Positions 1 through 7,330 of a stretch of 64,000 bases of DNA are shown piece by piece. Position 1 is the stretch's first letter. Each line of letters opens with the position of its first letter. The stretch comes from Alloscybalousia sp045595895 (lineage in GTDB: Bacteria; Bacillota_I; Bacilli_A; RF39; UBA660). Position numbers and translations under genes: made by a program. The stretch is taken from assembly GCA_045595895.1 (NCBI GenBank), contig JAZOBJ010000013.1:1-64000 (forward strand). Reading direction: 5' to 3'. Below the pieces are notes generated by a model. The model was not told the DNA's origin and did not search any database. It saw only the letters and a program-made list of their open reading frames with translations.

Positions 1-879
1 GATGGTGGTTATGCTGATTCTCCATATATGTGGCCTGGTGCTACCACTGCTAGTTATTCTTGGGGTGTAAGACCAGTTATTACTACTAAGAAATCTAATA
101 TTATAAAATATGAAATGCCAGTTGGTAATGCTACTAATACTTCACAGGTAGATATTGGCGATTATATTTATATGAAGCCTACTAGTGTTTCTTATAGTAT
201 TTTAAATACTGCATCAGGTTATAGTTATAGTCAGACCATTAATCCATCTGAACTTGATTTATGGAGAGTAATTAAAAAGAATAGTGATGGCACTATTGAA
301 GTTGTTAGTGAATATACTTCTAGTAAATCTATTTACATTGTAAATAAAAATGGTTATAAGAATTTGGTAAATACACTTCAAACTATTGCTGCTTCTTATA
401 CAAATTCTAATTATGTTTTATCTACTAGACATACTGGTTTTAATAATCAAACACCTATTTTATCTAATATTAGTTTTATGGATCAAAATCCACCTTTATG
501 GTCTACTACTACTAATACTAATATTAATGAATCTGCAGGTGGTGGTGATTTATTATATAAGAATGATGTTGATTTAATTAAGGCTGCTATTGGAAGGGTT
601 AGAGCATCTAATAATAATTCACGTTCAAGTGAAACATCTTATTGGTTAGCTTCGCGTGCTTTTGTTTATAGTAATCCTAATAGTTGGTATTATACTGCTA
701 ATAATATTTCGTCTAATAAAGTATCTTTTGGTAGTGCGATGTATAGTTATAGTAATGGTACATTTAGTTCAGGTAGTTATGCTAGGTATGCAATACGTCC
801 TATCTTAACGCTTAAACCAAATATAGAAATTGTTTCTGGTAATGGTAAAGATCCTAATACACCTTATAGTTTCGAATAA
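1..879 (+). CDS. Partial surface-type protein, DUF6273-like C-terminal domain
   Basis: The reading frame is open to the left edge, so the N-terminus is missing; the ATG at 28 is only an internal Met. What remains has two copies of a signature I associate with DUF6273-type domains of Firmicutes exported proteins: WGVRPVI near the left edge and YAIRPILTLK near the C-terminus, the second preceded by SYWLASR. Composition is rich in Ser, Asn, Thr and Tyr, typical of a secreted or cell-surface protein, and no membrane segment is seen in the visible part. The function of the domain is unknown. A strong terminator follows directly, so this is the last gene of its unit. The domain name is from memory and moderately sure. 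Confidence 0.55.
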   Translation, partial: DGGYADSPYMWPGATTASYSWGVRPVITTKKSNIIKYEMPVGNATNTSQVDIGDYIYMKPTSVSYSILNTASGYSYSQTINPSELDLWRVIKKNSDGTIEVVSEYTSSKSIYIVNKNGYKNLVNTLQTIAASYTNSNYVLSTRHTGFNNQTPILSNISFMDQNPPLWSTTTNTNINESAGGGDLLYKNDVDLIKAAIGRVRASNNNSRSSETSYWLASRAFVYSNPNSWYYTANNISSNKVSFGSAMYSYSNGTFSSGSYARYAIRPILTLKPNIEIVSGNGKDPNTPYSFE

Positions 880-883
880 TAAT

Positions 884-911
884 AAAGGAGACTAATTTAG
901 TTTCCTTTTTT
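884..911 (+). terminator. Rho-independent terminator after the partial surface gene
   Basis: A 9-bp stem (884-892 with 900-908, one G-T pair), a 7-nt loop and a T-run. Confidence 0.85.
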
Positions 912-972
912 GTATGTTTAAATATTTATTTTATAAATATATGACAAATTTTGTAGAACTAACACTAATAAC

Positions 973-1001
973 TTGATAAGTATTTGATAAAACTATATAA
1001 T
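973..1001 (+). promoter_or_regulatory. SigA-type promoter for gap
   Basis: TTGATA at 973-978, a 17-nt spacer and a perfect TATAAT at 996-1001, about 20 nt before the gap start codon. Confidence 0.7.
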
Positions 1002-1022
1002 GAAACTAGAGAGGATGATGAT

Positions 1023-2030
1023 ATGAAAATAGCTATTAATGGATTTGGAAGAATTGGTAGACTAGCGTTTAGACAAATGTTTCATAAGGATGGAATTGAA
1101 GTAGTTGCGATTAATGACTTAACTTCACCTGAAATGTTAGCTTACTTACTTAAGTATGATTCTGCTCAAAAGAAATATGAACTTGCTGATACAATTAGTC
1201 ATACTGAAGATTCTATTATCGTTGATAATGAAGAAATCAAGATTTATAAAGAGCCAGATCCTAATAATTTACCATGGAGGGAATTAGGTGTTGATGTAGT
1301 TTTAGAATGTACAGGATTCTTTACTAGTAAAGAAAAATCTATGGCACATATTAATGCTGGGGCTAAGAAGGTTGTTATTTCTGCACCTGCTGGTGATGAT
1401 GTTAAGACTATTGTTTATGGTGTTAATGAAGATATATTAACTGTTGAAGATAATATTATATCTGCTGCATCATGTACTACTAACTGTTTAGCGCCGATGA
1501 CTAAGTTTTTAAATGATTACGCTAAGATTGATTCTGGTATCATGACTACTATTCACGCTTATACTGGAGATCAAATGCTACTTGATGGACCACATCGTAA
1601 AGGTAACTTTAGAAGAGCAAGAGCAGCTGCAGTTAATATAGTACCTAATTCTACAGGTGCAGCTAAGGCTATTGGTTTAGTTATTCCAGAACTTGATGGA
1701 AAATTAATTGGTGGTGCACAAAGAGTACCAGTGCCTGATGGAAGTTTAACTATTCTAGACTGTGTTGTAGATAGAGAAGTAACTAAAGAAGAAATTAATA
1801 ATTTAATGAAATCTAAAGAAAGTGTTTCATTTGGTTATACTGAAGATGATATTGTATCTAGCGATATAATTGGTGATACACATGGTTCAGTATTTGATGC
1901 AACACAAACTAAAGTTATTTCACTTGGAAATGGTAAATCTTTGGTACAGGTAGTTGCGTGGTATGATAATGAGAATTCTTATACTTCACAGATGGTTAGA
2001 ACTGCACAACATTTAATGAATTTAATGTAA
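1023..2030 (+). CDS. gap: Glyceraldehyde-3-phosphate dehydrogenase
   Basis: Glycolytic enzyme that oxidises glyceraldehyde 3-phosphate with NAD+ and phosphate to 1,3-bisphosphoglycerate in the cytoplasm. The start is the ATG at 1023, because the protein then begins MKIAINGFGRIGR, the Rossmann nucleotide-binding loop typical of the family N-terminus, and a purine-rich AGAGAGG lies just upstream; an in-frame Met 13 codons earlier would add a non-homologous leader. The catalytic cysteine lies in SCTTNC at about residue 151 and the partner His in TTIHAYTGDQ near 178. Length 335 aa is normal. It has its own promoter and terminator, so it is a single-gene unit beside pgk, which has a separate promoter. 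Confidence 0.98.
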   Translation: MKIAINGFGRIGRLAFRQMFHKDGIEVVAINDLTSPEMLAYLLKYDSAQKKYELADTISHTEDSIIVDNEEIKIYKEPDPNNLPWRELGVDVVLECTGFFTSKEKSMAHINAGAKKVVISAPAGDDVKTIVYGVNEDILTVEDNIISAASCTTNCLAPMTKFLNDYAKIDSGIMTTIHAYTGDQMLLDGPHRKGNFRRARAAAVNIVPNSTGAAKAIGLVIPELDGKLIGGAQRVPVPDGSLTILDCVVDREVTKEEINNLMKSKESVSFGYTEDDIVSSDIIGDTHGSVFDATQTKVISLGNGKSLVQVVAWYDNENSYTSQMVRTAQHLMNLM

Positions 2031-2031
2031 T

Positions 2032-2064
2032 AAAAGTATAGTAAAGTTTACTATACTTTTTATT
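2032..2064 (+). terminator. Terminator after gap
   Basis: A perfect 12-bp stem (2032-2043 with 2049-2060), 5-nt loop and T-rich tail. Confidence 0.9.
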
Positions 2065-2086
2065 TTGACTAAAATTGTCTCATTAA

Positions 2087-2115
2087 TTTACATCTAAAAA
2101 TATACATGTTATAAT
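2087..2115 (+). promoter_or_regulatory. SigA-type promoter for pgk, extended -10
   Basis: TTTACA at 2087-2092, 17-nt spacer, TATAAT at 2110-2115 preceded by TG plus one base. Confidence 0.8.
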
Positions 2116-2137
2116 TAATGTTATGAATGGTGATGCT

Positions 2138-3319
2138 ATGAAGAAGACAATAAAAGATTTTAATTTAGACAATAAGAGAGTAATTATTAGATGTGATTTT
2201 AATGTTCCAATGAAAAATGGGGTTATTACTGATGATAATAGGGTAGTTATGAGTTTAGATACAATTAATTATGCTATTAATAATGGTGCTAAGGTAATTC
2301 TTTTATCACACTTAGGTAGAATTAAATCAGAAGAAGATTTAGCTAATAATTCTTTATCTGCTGTTAGTAAGAGATTAGAAGAATTGTTAGGAAGAAAAGT
2401 TACTTTTGTTTCTAATACCCGTGGTTCTGAAGTAGAAAGTTTTATATCTAATATGAATTCAGGTGATGTAGTATTACTTGAAAATACTAGATATGAAGAT
2501 CTTGATGGTAAAAAAGAAAGTTCTAATGATATGGAACTTGGTAAGTATTGGTCTTCTTTGGGTGATATATTTATAAATGATGCTTTTGGTACTATTCATA
2601 GAAGTCATGCATCTAATGTTGGGATTGCTTCTAATATTCCTAATGGAGTTGGATTTTTAGTAGAAAAAGAGTTGAATGAATTATCAAAACTTAATGATCC
2701 TGAAAGACCATATGTAGTTATTCTAGGTGGTGCTAAAGTTTCTGATAAATTAGGAGTTATTAATAATTTAGTTACTAAGGCTGATAAGGTTATTATTGGT
2801 GGTGCTATGGCTTTTACTTTTTTAAAAGCACAAGGTTATAATGTTGGTAAGTCTTTAGTTGAAGATGACTTAGTTAATACATGTTTAGAATTATTAAATG
2901 AATACAGTGAAAAGTTAGTTTTACCCGTTGATGTAGTTTTATCTAAAGGAATAGGTGAGGATTTTTCTAGTGAAACTAAATCTGTTTCAGATATTTTAAA
3001 TGATGAAATAGGTCTTGATTTAGGTAAAAGTACTTTGGATAATATAGAAATGATTTTATCTAATGCTAAAACTGTTGTATGGAATGGACCTCTTGGTTAT
3101 TATGAATTAGAAAAATATCAAGTAGCTACTAAGAGAGTGTTAGAATTTTTAGTTAGTAATAATATTAATACTATCCTAGGTGGTGGAGATATTGTAGCTG
3201 CTAGTAGTAGTCTTGGTTATAAGGATAAAGTAACACATGCTTCTACTGGTGGTGGTGCTACTTTAGAGTATTTAGAAGGTAAACAGTTGCCAGGTTTAAT
3301 GGTGATTGATGAGAAATAG
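2138..3319 (+). CDS. pgk: Phosphoglycerate kinase
   Basis: Transfers the acyl phosphate of 1,3-bisphosphoglycerate to ADP, the first ATP-yielding step of lower glycolysis. The N-terminal substrate-binding signature RCDFNVP is at about residues 18-24, and the C-terminal nucleotide-binding lobe carries GGGD and THASTGGGATLEYLEG. Length 393 aa is normal. I chose the ATG at 2138 over the one at 2123 because GGTGAT sits 3 nt before it, the ribosome-binding arrangement used by many genes here, and the protein then begins MKKTIKDF as in the family. The next gene begins 8 nt after the stop, so pgk probably heads an operon with the flippase-like gene, the glycosyltransferase, tpiA and a small membrane protein. 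Confidence 0.97.
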   Translation: MKKTIKDFNLDNKRVIIRCDFNVPMKNGVITDDNRVVMSLDTINYAINNGAKVILLSHLGRIKSEEDLANNSLSAVSKRLEELLGRKVTFVSNTRGSEVESFISNMNSGDVVLLENTRYEDLDGKKESSNDMELGKYWSSLGDIFINDAFGTIHRSHASNVGIASNIPNGVGFLVEKELNELSKLNDPERPYVVILGGAKVSDKLGVINNLVTKADKVIIGGAMAFTFLKAQGYNVGKSLVEDDLVNTCLELLNEYSEKLVLPVDVVLSKGIGEDFSSETKSVSDILNDEIGLDLGKSTLDNIEMILSNAKTVVWNGPLGYYELEKYQVATKRVLEFLVSNNINTILGGGDIVAASSSLGYKDKVTHASTGGGATLEYLEGKQLPGLMVIDEK

Positions 3320-3327
3320 GTGTTACT

Positions 3328-4347
3328 ATGAAGGGTTTAAAGAAGAATAGTATTATACTACTTGCTATTACGCTTGTTGTATTAGTTTGTGTTTTAAAAG
3401 ATGATTTTCCAAGTATAGTGGAAACATTGATGAGTGCTAATTTATTATGGATTCTAGCAGCTTTATTATGTTATTTTATTGCGATTGGATTTGAAGCTAA
3501 AGCTTATCAAGAAATTATACAGGGATATCAATATGATTATAGTTTTTTAAAGGCATATAAAATGTTAATAATAACTAAGTTTTTTAATGGGATAACGCCA
3601 TTTTCTTCAGGTGGGCAACCTATGCAGATTTATATGTTAAAAAAAGATGGTGTTAGACTTACTAAGGCTACTAATATAATTATTCAAAACTTTATTATTT
3701 ATCAGGCTGCTTTAGTATTATTTGGTATTGGTGCTATTATTATTAATCATTGTTTAGAAATATTTACTGAAGTTACTTTACTTAAACAGTTAGTTATTAT
3801 TGGTTTTTTAATTAATACTTTGGTAATGGTAGGATTGATTGTTGTTAGTTTTAGTAGTAAATTTAATCATTTTATCGTTAAAAAAGGTATTTCTATTTTA
3901 AGTTGGTTTAGACTTGTTAAAAATAAAGAGGAAAAGTTGGAGAGCTGGAAAGAGAAAGTTGATGATTTTCATGAAGGTGCTGAATATTTAAAGAATAATA
4001 AAATGTTATGTTTAAGAACCTTTATTTATAATATTATTTATTTGGGTCTTACTTATTTAATGCCATTTTTTATTATAGTTGCATTAAATAATGGTATTAT
4101 AACAGGCATTAATCCGCTTAAAGTTGTTTGTGCTTCTGCTTATGTATTGATTATTGGTGCTTTTGTACCTATTCCTGGGGCTAGTGGAGGTATTGAATTT
4201 GGATATTTTAAATTCTTTGGTAATTTTATCACTGGTTCTTTACTAAAGGCTTCTTTATTAATTTGGAGAACTATATCATATTATTTACCAATGATAGTTG
4301 GTGGTTTATTATTTAATATACACACAAAAAGAGGCGATGAAAAATGA
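3328..4347 (+). CDS. Flippase-like integral membrane protein (LPG synthase TM-region family)
   Basis: A 339-aa membrane protein with about eight hydrophobic segments. The pattern matches the lysylphosphatidylglycerol synthase transmembrane region family (UPF0104, YbhN-like): FFNGITPFSSGGQPMQIYMLK in the middle and a PIPGASGGIEFGYF segment near the C-terminus are the family's conserved loops. It lacks the soluble aminoacyl-transfer domain of MprF, so it is not a full MprF. Members are thought to move or modify lipids. The stop overlaps the start of the next gene by 4 nt (ATGA), implying translational coupling with the glycosyltransferase; together they may make and translocate a membrane glycolipid (inference). 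Confidence 0.8.
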   Translation: MKGLKKNSIILLAITLVVLVCVLKDDFPSIVETLMSANLLWILAALLCYFIAIGFEAKAYQEIIQGYQYDYSFLKAYKMLIITKFFNGITPFSSGGQPMQIYMLKKDGVRLTKATNIIIQNFIIYQAALVLFGIGAIIINHCLEIFTEVTLLKQLVIIGFLINTLVMVGLIVVSFSSKFNHFIVKKGISILSWFRLVKNKEEKLESWKEKVDDFHEGAEYLKNNKMLCLRTFIYNIIYLGLTYLMPFFIIVALNNGIITGINPLKVVCASAYVLIIGAFVPIPGASGGIEFGYFKFFGNFITGSLLKASLLIWRTISYYLPMIVGGLLFNIHTKRGDEK

Positions 4348-5588
4348 GAATAGGTATATTTACTGAAGCTTATACACCGTATATTAGTGGGTTAGTTACT
4401 AGCGTAGTAATGCTTAAAAAGGGTTTGGAAAAATTAGGACATGAAGTGTATATAGTAACTGCTAACTTAGAAAGTTATGAATATAATTACGATGAAAAAG
4501 AAAGAATTTTAAGAATACCTGGTATTCCTACTGGTATTTATGATTCTAGACTTACATCTGTTTATCCTTTAAAAGCAGTTAATATGATTAGAAATTGGGA
4601 TTTGGATATTATTCATTCTCAGACTGAGTTTGCGATTGGGACATTTGCTAGACTTATGGCTTATCAGTTGGATATTCCATTGGTTCATACTTATCATACT
4701 ATGTATGAAGATTATGTACATTATATAACTAAGGGTTATTTTGATAAATCAAGTAAAAAGATTGTTGAATATTTAACATTATTCTATTGTGATAAAACAG
4801 CTACTGAATTAATTGTTCCTACTAAGAAGACTTATGATTTATTTAAAGAAAAATATCAAGTTGATAGAAATATTCATATTATTCCTACTGGAATCGAACT
4901 TGAAAGATTTTATAAAGAGAATATAGATACTGATAAACTTGATAAACTTAGAAAAAAGTTAAAATTAAAAGATAAAGATTTTGTCGGAGTTTTTATAGGA
5001 AGACTTGGTCAAGAAAAGAATGTATTATTCTTGATTGATGTTATGAAGAAATTGGTTGTTGATTATCCTGATATTAAGTTATTAATAGTTGGTGATGGTC
5101 CTGATTATGATAATTATAAAAAAGTAATTAAAGACTACGGGATTGAAAAAAATGTTATTATGACTGGTAAAGTGGCTTGGGAAGAAGTACCTTATTATTA
5201 TCAATTGTCTGATATCTTTTTAACTGCTTCTCATACTGAAACACAAGGATTAACTGTAATTGAAGCTATGGCTAGTGGTGTAGTTCCAGTATGTATTGAA
5301 GATGAAAGTTTTTTAATAGCTGTTGTTGATGGTTTGAATGGTAGAATTTTTAAAGATAAGACGGAGTGTAAAAAGATTATTTTAGAATTATATAATGATC
5401 GTGATTTGGTTAATAGACTTTCTAAACAGGCTCGTATTAATTCTGATCGTTTTGGTTCTAAGTTCTTTGCTGAATCAGTTTTAAATGTATATAAATATGC
5501 CATTGATAATAAGAAAAATAATCTTGGATTAATTGGTAAATTTGTTGACAGAATGAAAGGAAATAAGGATGAAGTGGATAATAAGTAA
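4344..5588 (+). CDS. GT4 glycosyltransferase, probable diacylglycerol glucosyltransferase type
   Basis: A GT-B fold family 4 glycosyltransferase of 414 aa. The N-terminus MRIGIFTEAYTPYISGL is the acceptor-side start; the C-terminal half holds GRLGQEKN, LLIVGDGP and the E-x7-E donor-binding motif in TETQGLTVIEAMASG. This subtype resembles the monoglucosyl-diacylglycerol synthases of Bacilli and Acholeplasma, which put glucose on diacylglycerol to make membrane glycolipids and lipoteichoic acid anchors; the exact substrate cannot be read from sequence. It overlaps the upstream flippase-like gene by 4 nt and the downstream tpiA by 20 nt, so it is embedded in the glycolytic operon. Confidence 0.85.
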   Translation: MRIGIFTEAYTPYISGLVTSVVMLKKGLEKLGHEVYIVTANLESYEYNYDEKERILRIPGIPTGIYDSRLTSVYPLKAVNMIRNWDLDIIHSQTEFAIGTFARLMAYQLDIPLVHTYHTMYEDYVHYITKGYFDKSSKKIVEYLTLFYCDKTATELIVPTKKTYDLFKEKYQVDRNIHIIPTGIELERFYKENIDTDKLDKLRKKLKLKDKDFVGVFIGRLGQEKNVLFLIDVMKKLVVDYPDIKLLIVGDGPDYDNYKKVIKDYGIEKNVIMTGKVAWEEVPYYYQLSDIFLTASHTETQGLTVIEAMASGVVPVCIEDESFLIAVVDGLNGRIFKDKTECKKIILELYNDRDLVNRLSKQARINSDRFGSKFFAESVLNVYKYAIDNKKNNLGLIGKFVDRMKGNKDEVDNK

Positions 5589-6231
5589 TCATAAGAATGC
5601 TTTAGATGATGACGTAGTAGTTGATTATGTTGATGCACTTAATAGGGTTGAACTAGAGGGAATTAATTTAGTTATATGTCCTAAGGATTCACATTTAAGT
5701 TATTTTACTGGAAATTATTATCTAGGGTGTCAAGATGTTAATTTATCTTTTGATCAAATGAAGAAAAGTAATATTAGATTTAGTATAGTAGGACATAGTT
5801 ATAAGAGAAGTAAGTATAATGAATCTAATAAAATGATTAATAAAAAGATAAAAGATTTATTAGCTAATGGTATTACTCCTATTTTGTGTATAGGGGAAGA
5901 AGTTAATAATAATTTAAAAGATACTTTGCTTGTAGAACTTGAAGAAGGTTTAAATGAGGTTTCTGGTGATGTGATTATTGCTTATGAACCCGTTTGGGCT
6001 ATTGGTAGTGGTATGATACCTAATATAGAGGTTTTAAATGATACTGTTGATTTTATAGATAAACAGGCAACTAGATTACTAGGAAGAAAACCTATAATTA
6101 TATATGGTGGTAGTGTTAATAGGGACACAATTAATTTGTTAGAATGTGTTCACGAATTGGATGGTTATTTAATTGGTAATGCCAGCGTTGAAATAGATAA
6201 ATTAGTAGAATTAATAGAGGTGATAAAATGA
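5569..6231 (+). CDS. tpiA: Triosephosphate isomerase, short and divergent
   Basis: Interconverts dihydroxyacetone phosphate and glyceraldehyde 3-phosphate. Catalytic residues are recognisable: Asn7-x-Lys9, His76 in GHSYKR, Glu140 in AYEPVWAIGSG, phosphate-binding YGGSV, and DGYLIGNASV. It is only 220 aa against about 250. The missing residues fall mainly in the segment between CQD and GHS, where dimeric enzymes carry the GAFTGE(I/V)S loop 3; here there are about 21 residues from Gln to His instead of about 30. The near-invariant Glu of GHSERR is Tyr78. The start overlaps the glycosyltransferase by 20 nt, with AAAGGAAA just upstream. No other triosephosphate isomerase is in this window, so it is probably the working enzyme. 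Confidence 0.9.
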   Translation: MKWIISNHKNALDDDVVVDYVDALNRVELEGINLVICPKDSHLSYFTGNYYLGCQDVNLSFDQMKKSNIRFSIVGHSYKRSKYNESNKMINKKIKDLLANGITPILCIGEEVNNNLKDTLLVELEEGLNEVSGDVIIAYEPVWAIGSGMIPNIEVLNDTVDFIDKQATRLLGRKPIIIYGGSVNRDTINLLECVHELDGYLIGNASVEIDKLVELIEVIK

Positions 6232-6383
6232 TAGTTGATATTATGGATTCTTTAAATGAAATAGGTGATTGGTTACAAGTATTTATGGATAAGAATTATG
6301 ATAACCCATTGTTTTGGCTTATTTTATTTTTAGTTTTGTTTATTATTGCTTGTATAGTAATAGGAAAGATGGCAAATAAATAA
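6228..6383 (+). CDS. Small single-pass membrane protein, 51 aa
   Basis: An ORF starting at the ATG that overlaps the tpiA stop (ATGA), with GAGGTGAT ideally placed upstream. It encodes a charged, amphipathic N-terminal half (MIVDIMDSLNEIGDWLQVF) followed by one strongly hydrophobic segment of about 20 residues (from FWLILFLVLF) and a short basic tail ending KMANK. This fits a tail-anchored or single-pass membrane protein. I do not recognise a family. It is coupled to tpiA and is the last gene before spo0A, with no terminator visible between them. Function unknown. Confidence 0.7.
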   Translation: MIVDIMDSLNEIGDWLQVFMDKNYDNPLFWLILFLVLFIIACIVIGKMANK

Positions 6384-6392
6384 ATTTTAAAA

Positions 6393-6458
6393 TTCGACAA
6401 ATTTTTACATATCTTGTCAATATTCGCTGTATCTTATTGTTGAATATTATTGTATAAT
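6393..6458 (+). promoter_or_regulatory. Candidate Spo0A autoregulatory region upstream of spo0A
   Basis: TTCGACAAA at 6393-6401 is a perfect reverse complement of the Spo0A binding site (0A box, TTTGTCRAA). A second near match, CTTGTCAAT, lies at 6413-6421 in the opposite orientation. A perfect TATAAT at 6453-6458 has no recognisable -35 element at the right distance, as expected for an activator-dependent promoter. The boxes lie roughly 45-70 nt upstream of the likely start of transcription. Confidence 0.6.
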
Positions 6459-6489
6459 AATACTTGCGTGGAGTACGAAAGGAGAGAAT

Positions 6490-7263
6490 ATGGACAAGAT
6501 CAGAGTACTTATGATCGATGATAACATCGAGTTAGTAAGCATGATTAAGGAGTACTTTAATAATCACGCTAGTATTGAGGTAGTATTAGAAGCAAATGAT
6601 GGAGAAAAAGGAATATCAGTTGCTAAGAGTTGTCAAAACGAATATGATGTAATTCTTTTAGATTTGATTATGCCTAAAAGAGATGGTTTATCAGTTTTGG
6701 AAGACTTAAGACGTGAAAATATCGATAAGAAAGTTATTATCTTAACATCTTATAATGCTCAAGATATGATACGTAAGGTTTCTGAACTAGGAGTAAATTA
6801 TTTTATTCTAAAACCATTTGAATTATCAGATTTAGAAAGAAGAATTGAAGATTGTCGTGAAAGTAGGAGTTATAATAATACGTCAATAGATATTTATCAT
6901 AATAATTTACAAATATCTATTACTAAAATCTTACATGAACTTGGAATACCATCTCATATTAAAGGGTATCAATATATTAGAGAAGGGATATCTATTTTGT
7001 ATGAAAGACCTGAAGTTATTGGTGGTATAACTAAAGAGTTATATCCTGATATAGCTAATAAGTTTGATACTACAGTTTCTCGAGTTGAAAGAGCTATTCG
7101 TCATGCTATTGAAGTTAGCTGGAATAGGGGAGACTGGGATTTAATGGAAGAAATATTTGGTCACAGTGTTGATATTGATAAGGCTAAGCCTACAAATTCA
7201 GAATTTATAGTGACTGTTGCTGATAAATTAAGATTGGAATTTCAAAGAGATTATATTAAATAG
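6490..7263 (+). CDS. spo0A: Stage 0 sporulation response regulator Spo0A
   Basis: Master transcription regulator of sporulation entry, activated by phosphorylation. The receiver domain (about residues 1-120) has acidic pocket Asp10/Asp11, phosphoacceptor Asp58 in ILLDLIMP, a conserved Thr in VIILTSYN and Lys in ILKPF. The C-terminal DNA-binding domain (about 140-257) carries the Spo0A-specific recognition helix SRVERAIRHAIEVSWNRGD, nearly identical to Bacillus. Length 257 aa is close to the usual 265. A strong GGAGAG lies before the ATG. Upstream 0A boxes suggest autoregulation. It sits directly upstream of the housekeeping sigma factor gene, which has its own promoter; no terminator is seen between them, so readthrough is possible. 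Confidence 0.97.
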   Translation: MDKIRVLMIDDNIELVSMIKEYFNNHASIEVVLEANDGEKGISVAKSCQNEYDVILLDLIMPKRDGLSVLEDLRRENIDKKVIILTSYNAQDMIRKVSELGVNYFILKPFELSDLERRIEDCRESRSYNNTSIDIYHNNLQISITKILHELGIPSHIKGYQYIREGISILYERPEVIGGITKELYPDIANKFDTTVSRVERAIRHAIEVSWNRGDWDLMEEIFGHSVDIDKAKPTNSEFIVTVADKLRLEFQRDYIK

Positions 7264-7277
7264 ATATAATCTTTTTC

Positions 7278-7306
7278 TTTACAAATTTATTTAAAAGTGG
7301 TAAAAT
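7278..7306 (+). promoter_or_regulatory. Promoter for sigA
   Basis: TTTACA at 7278-7283, 17-nt spacer and TAAAAT at 7301-7306 with an extended TGg. Confidence 0.75.
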
Positions 7307-7330
7307 AATCACTACTTATAGGGGGATAAT

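Noticed and set aside
940..948. TATGACAAA, 8 of 9 to a reverse 0A box upstream of gap
   Set aside because: Such matches are expected by chance in AT-rich DNA, and gap has a good SigA promoter downstream.
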